Made by a program: the position numbers and the translations under genes. From Guadua angustifolia (Eukaryota; Streptophyta; Magnoliopsida; Poales; Poaceae), in contig CM070508.1 in NCBI GenBank assembly GCA_036346375.1, forward strand, positions 39,576,862-39,640,861: a stretch of DNA of 64,000 nucleotides, read 5' to 3'. Below, piece by piece: positions 63,180-64,000 of the stretch. Positions within the stretch are counted from its first letter, which is position 1. Every line of letters starts with the position of its first letter. The notes beneath the pieces are model-generated. The model was not told where the DNA came from, searched no databases, and worked only from the letters and a program-made list of their open reading frames with translations.

Positions 63180-64000
63180 GACATGCATGCATGCTACGTT
63201 GTATATTTCTTGAATTGGGAAGGTGTTACTAATTAAGCACAACAAGGAAAGAATCGTAAGACACGGCATGTGACATTTTATCTTATGAGTCAGTAGAAAA
63301 AACTCTGGAAATTAGTACATGAAAATCGAGAAGGTTGGTAATGGGAAGTAGCTAGCTAGGCATGTGAGTTACCTTGGAACGACGGGTACTTGAAAGGCAT
63401 GCACTTAACATGATAGGCCCAACTCTCAAGTCTGATCCTAGAGCAAATGAGATGTGAGTCCACATCTTAACAGCAATCCACCAACCTGAACCTAACATCA
63501 TATTAGTGGTCCAGGTCGATCCTTCTTCGAGCCTCTATCCAATTGCAAAGATGCTAGTGTTTACATGGGAACAAGTCGTCGGTCGAGGGAAGAAAATGTC
63601 TGCTGCATGTTCCTGTGCCCTAGCAAATTAAGATTAAAGGAAGAAGATTACTTGGGTTAGTGAGAGCTTGGAAAATAACACTGATATATATAGAATAGGT
63701 ATAGCTAGCTAGGTCCAGGAGGTACTCTGTGAGATATTAGTCTGTCATGTGGGTTAGCACTTCTTTAATTTGTCTAATCAATTAAGTTACCAAACCATGC
63801 ATGTGATGGATCGGTTTTGACTAACAAAAATATATCAAGACTTTGCGACGGTTCTGTGACCTTCTGCACATGTGTGGGTTTGAGGTGTTACAAGAACCCA
63901 CAAATAAAAACGAACACATGTAGAACCTGTTTGTAAATATTCCATAGGATAAGACTATTTAATTTTTTTGCAAAGATAATTGTATTTGGCCATAGTTTGT
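63180..64000. other. Window end, no supported feature
   Basis: AT-rich sequence with ATGCATGC and TATATATAGAATAGG motifs but no ORF or repeat I can support. It could be intron or promoter sequence of CACTA-4. Confidence 0.4.

Larger units (their letters stand above)
59173..64000. mobile_element. CACTA-3, left end; right end not seen
   Basis: CACTACACCATGACAC at 59173 is a CACTA-type terminus, followed to about 59460 by repeated TTTTGCCGACAGATA units in both orientations. GAG precedes it (59170-59172). The element has no transposase up to 62420. Instead it holds two unrelated host-gene fragments in opposite orientation (60414-60960 and 61815-62420). It is then entered by CACTA-4. The right terminus is not in the window, so the extent is assumed. 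Confidence 0.55.
62421..64000. mobile_element. CACTA-4, left end nested in CACTA-3
   Basis: CACTACAGGAAAACC at 62421 is a CACTA terminus preceded by AAG. Repeats TATTTTCGTCGGC and GCCGACGAAAATA follow to about 62770. At 62818-63123 a GC-rich Pro/Ala-rich block ends in TCAGGTGAGC, like a first exon with a donor site. From there to the window end I see nothing recognisable. The right end is outside. Confidence 0.65.

Noticed and set aside
62779..63269. Several Pro/Ala- or Gly/Arg-rich ORFs on both strands
   Set aside because: Low-complexity GC-rich sequence with no conserved motif; only a possible first exon of CACTA-4 is noted.

Overview
This is nuclear DNA from a large, repeat-rich plant genome. 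The CACTA, hAT, Ty3/gypsy and Ty1/copia families present, and the GC-rich coding style of the one intact gene, suggest a grass (Poaceae). I cannot name the species. Nearly all the sequence is nested transposable elements. One intact host-type gene is visible (23715-24413), together with three captured or stranded host-gene fragments: an enolase first exon, an aromatic amino-acid decarboxylase piece, and a pair of cadherin-like exons.

Layout. 1-6652: minus-strand Ty3/gypsy element (Gypsy-1) with its 5' LTR at the right and an extra plus-strand (antisense) ORF near its 3' end. 6653-8490: two more gypsy fragments, one of them a head-to-head relative of Gypsy-1. 8491-11664: gene-free, including an AT-rich low-complexity block. 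11665-21608: CACTA-1, bounded by a TAT target duplication. It carries decayed tnp2 and Ulp1-type genes and three LTR insertions, each with its own target-site duplication. 21890-23441: a hAT element with an 8-bp duplication, carrying an enolase promoter/exon fragment and a Copia LTR piece. It sits 273 bp upstream of the intact gene. 24820-26119: a short CACTA-type element carrying a 5S rRNA-like sequence.

26409-58180 is a Russian doll. A SIRE-like minus-strand Copia (Copia-2) has its 3' LTR split by CACTA-2 (26980-52528, duplication TGC). CACTA-2 in turn contains a second Copia of the same group (Copia-1, 31241-40457) abutting a GC-rich gypsy element without recognisable sense gag-pol (Gypsy-2, about 40459-46553). 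Gypsy-2 carries two antisense ORFs, one of them homologous to the antisense ORF of Gypsy-1. 58181-59172 is pyrimidine-rich and noncoding. 59173 to the window end holds the left ends of two further CACTA elements (CACTA-3 and, nested in it, CACTA-4) with the decarboxylase and cadherin-like fragments between them.

How the parts relate: each autonomous-type element encodes its own machinery (gag, protease, RT, RNase H and integrase for LTR elements; tnp2 transposase plus a TnpA/Ulp1-type protein for CACTA), but every copy seen here is broken. Most premature stops I could interpret are C-to-T changes at CAG sites, consistent with methylated, silenced repeats. The most notable points are the shared antisense transcription-unit candidate in two gypsy elements, the hAT that moved an enolase promoter beside a host gene, and the 5S-bearing CACTA element. 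Motifs were read directly from the sequence. Family names come from remembered family features, and no database search was run.
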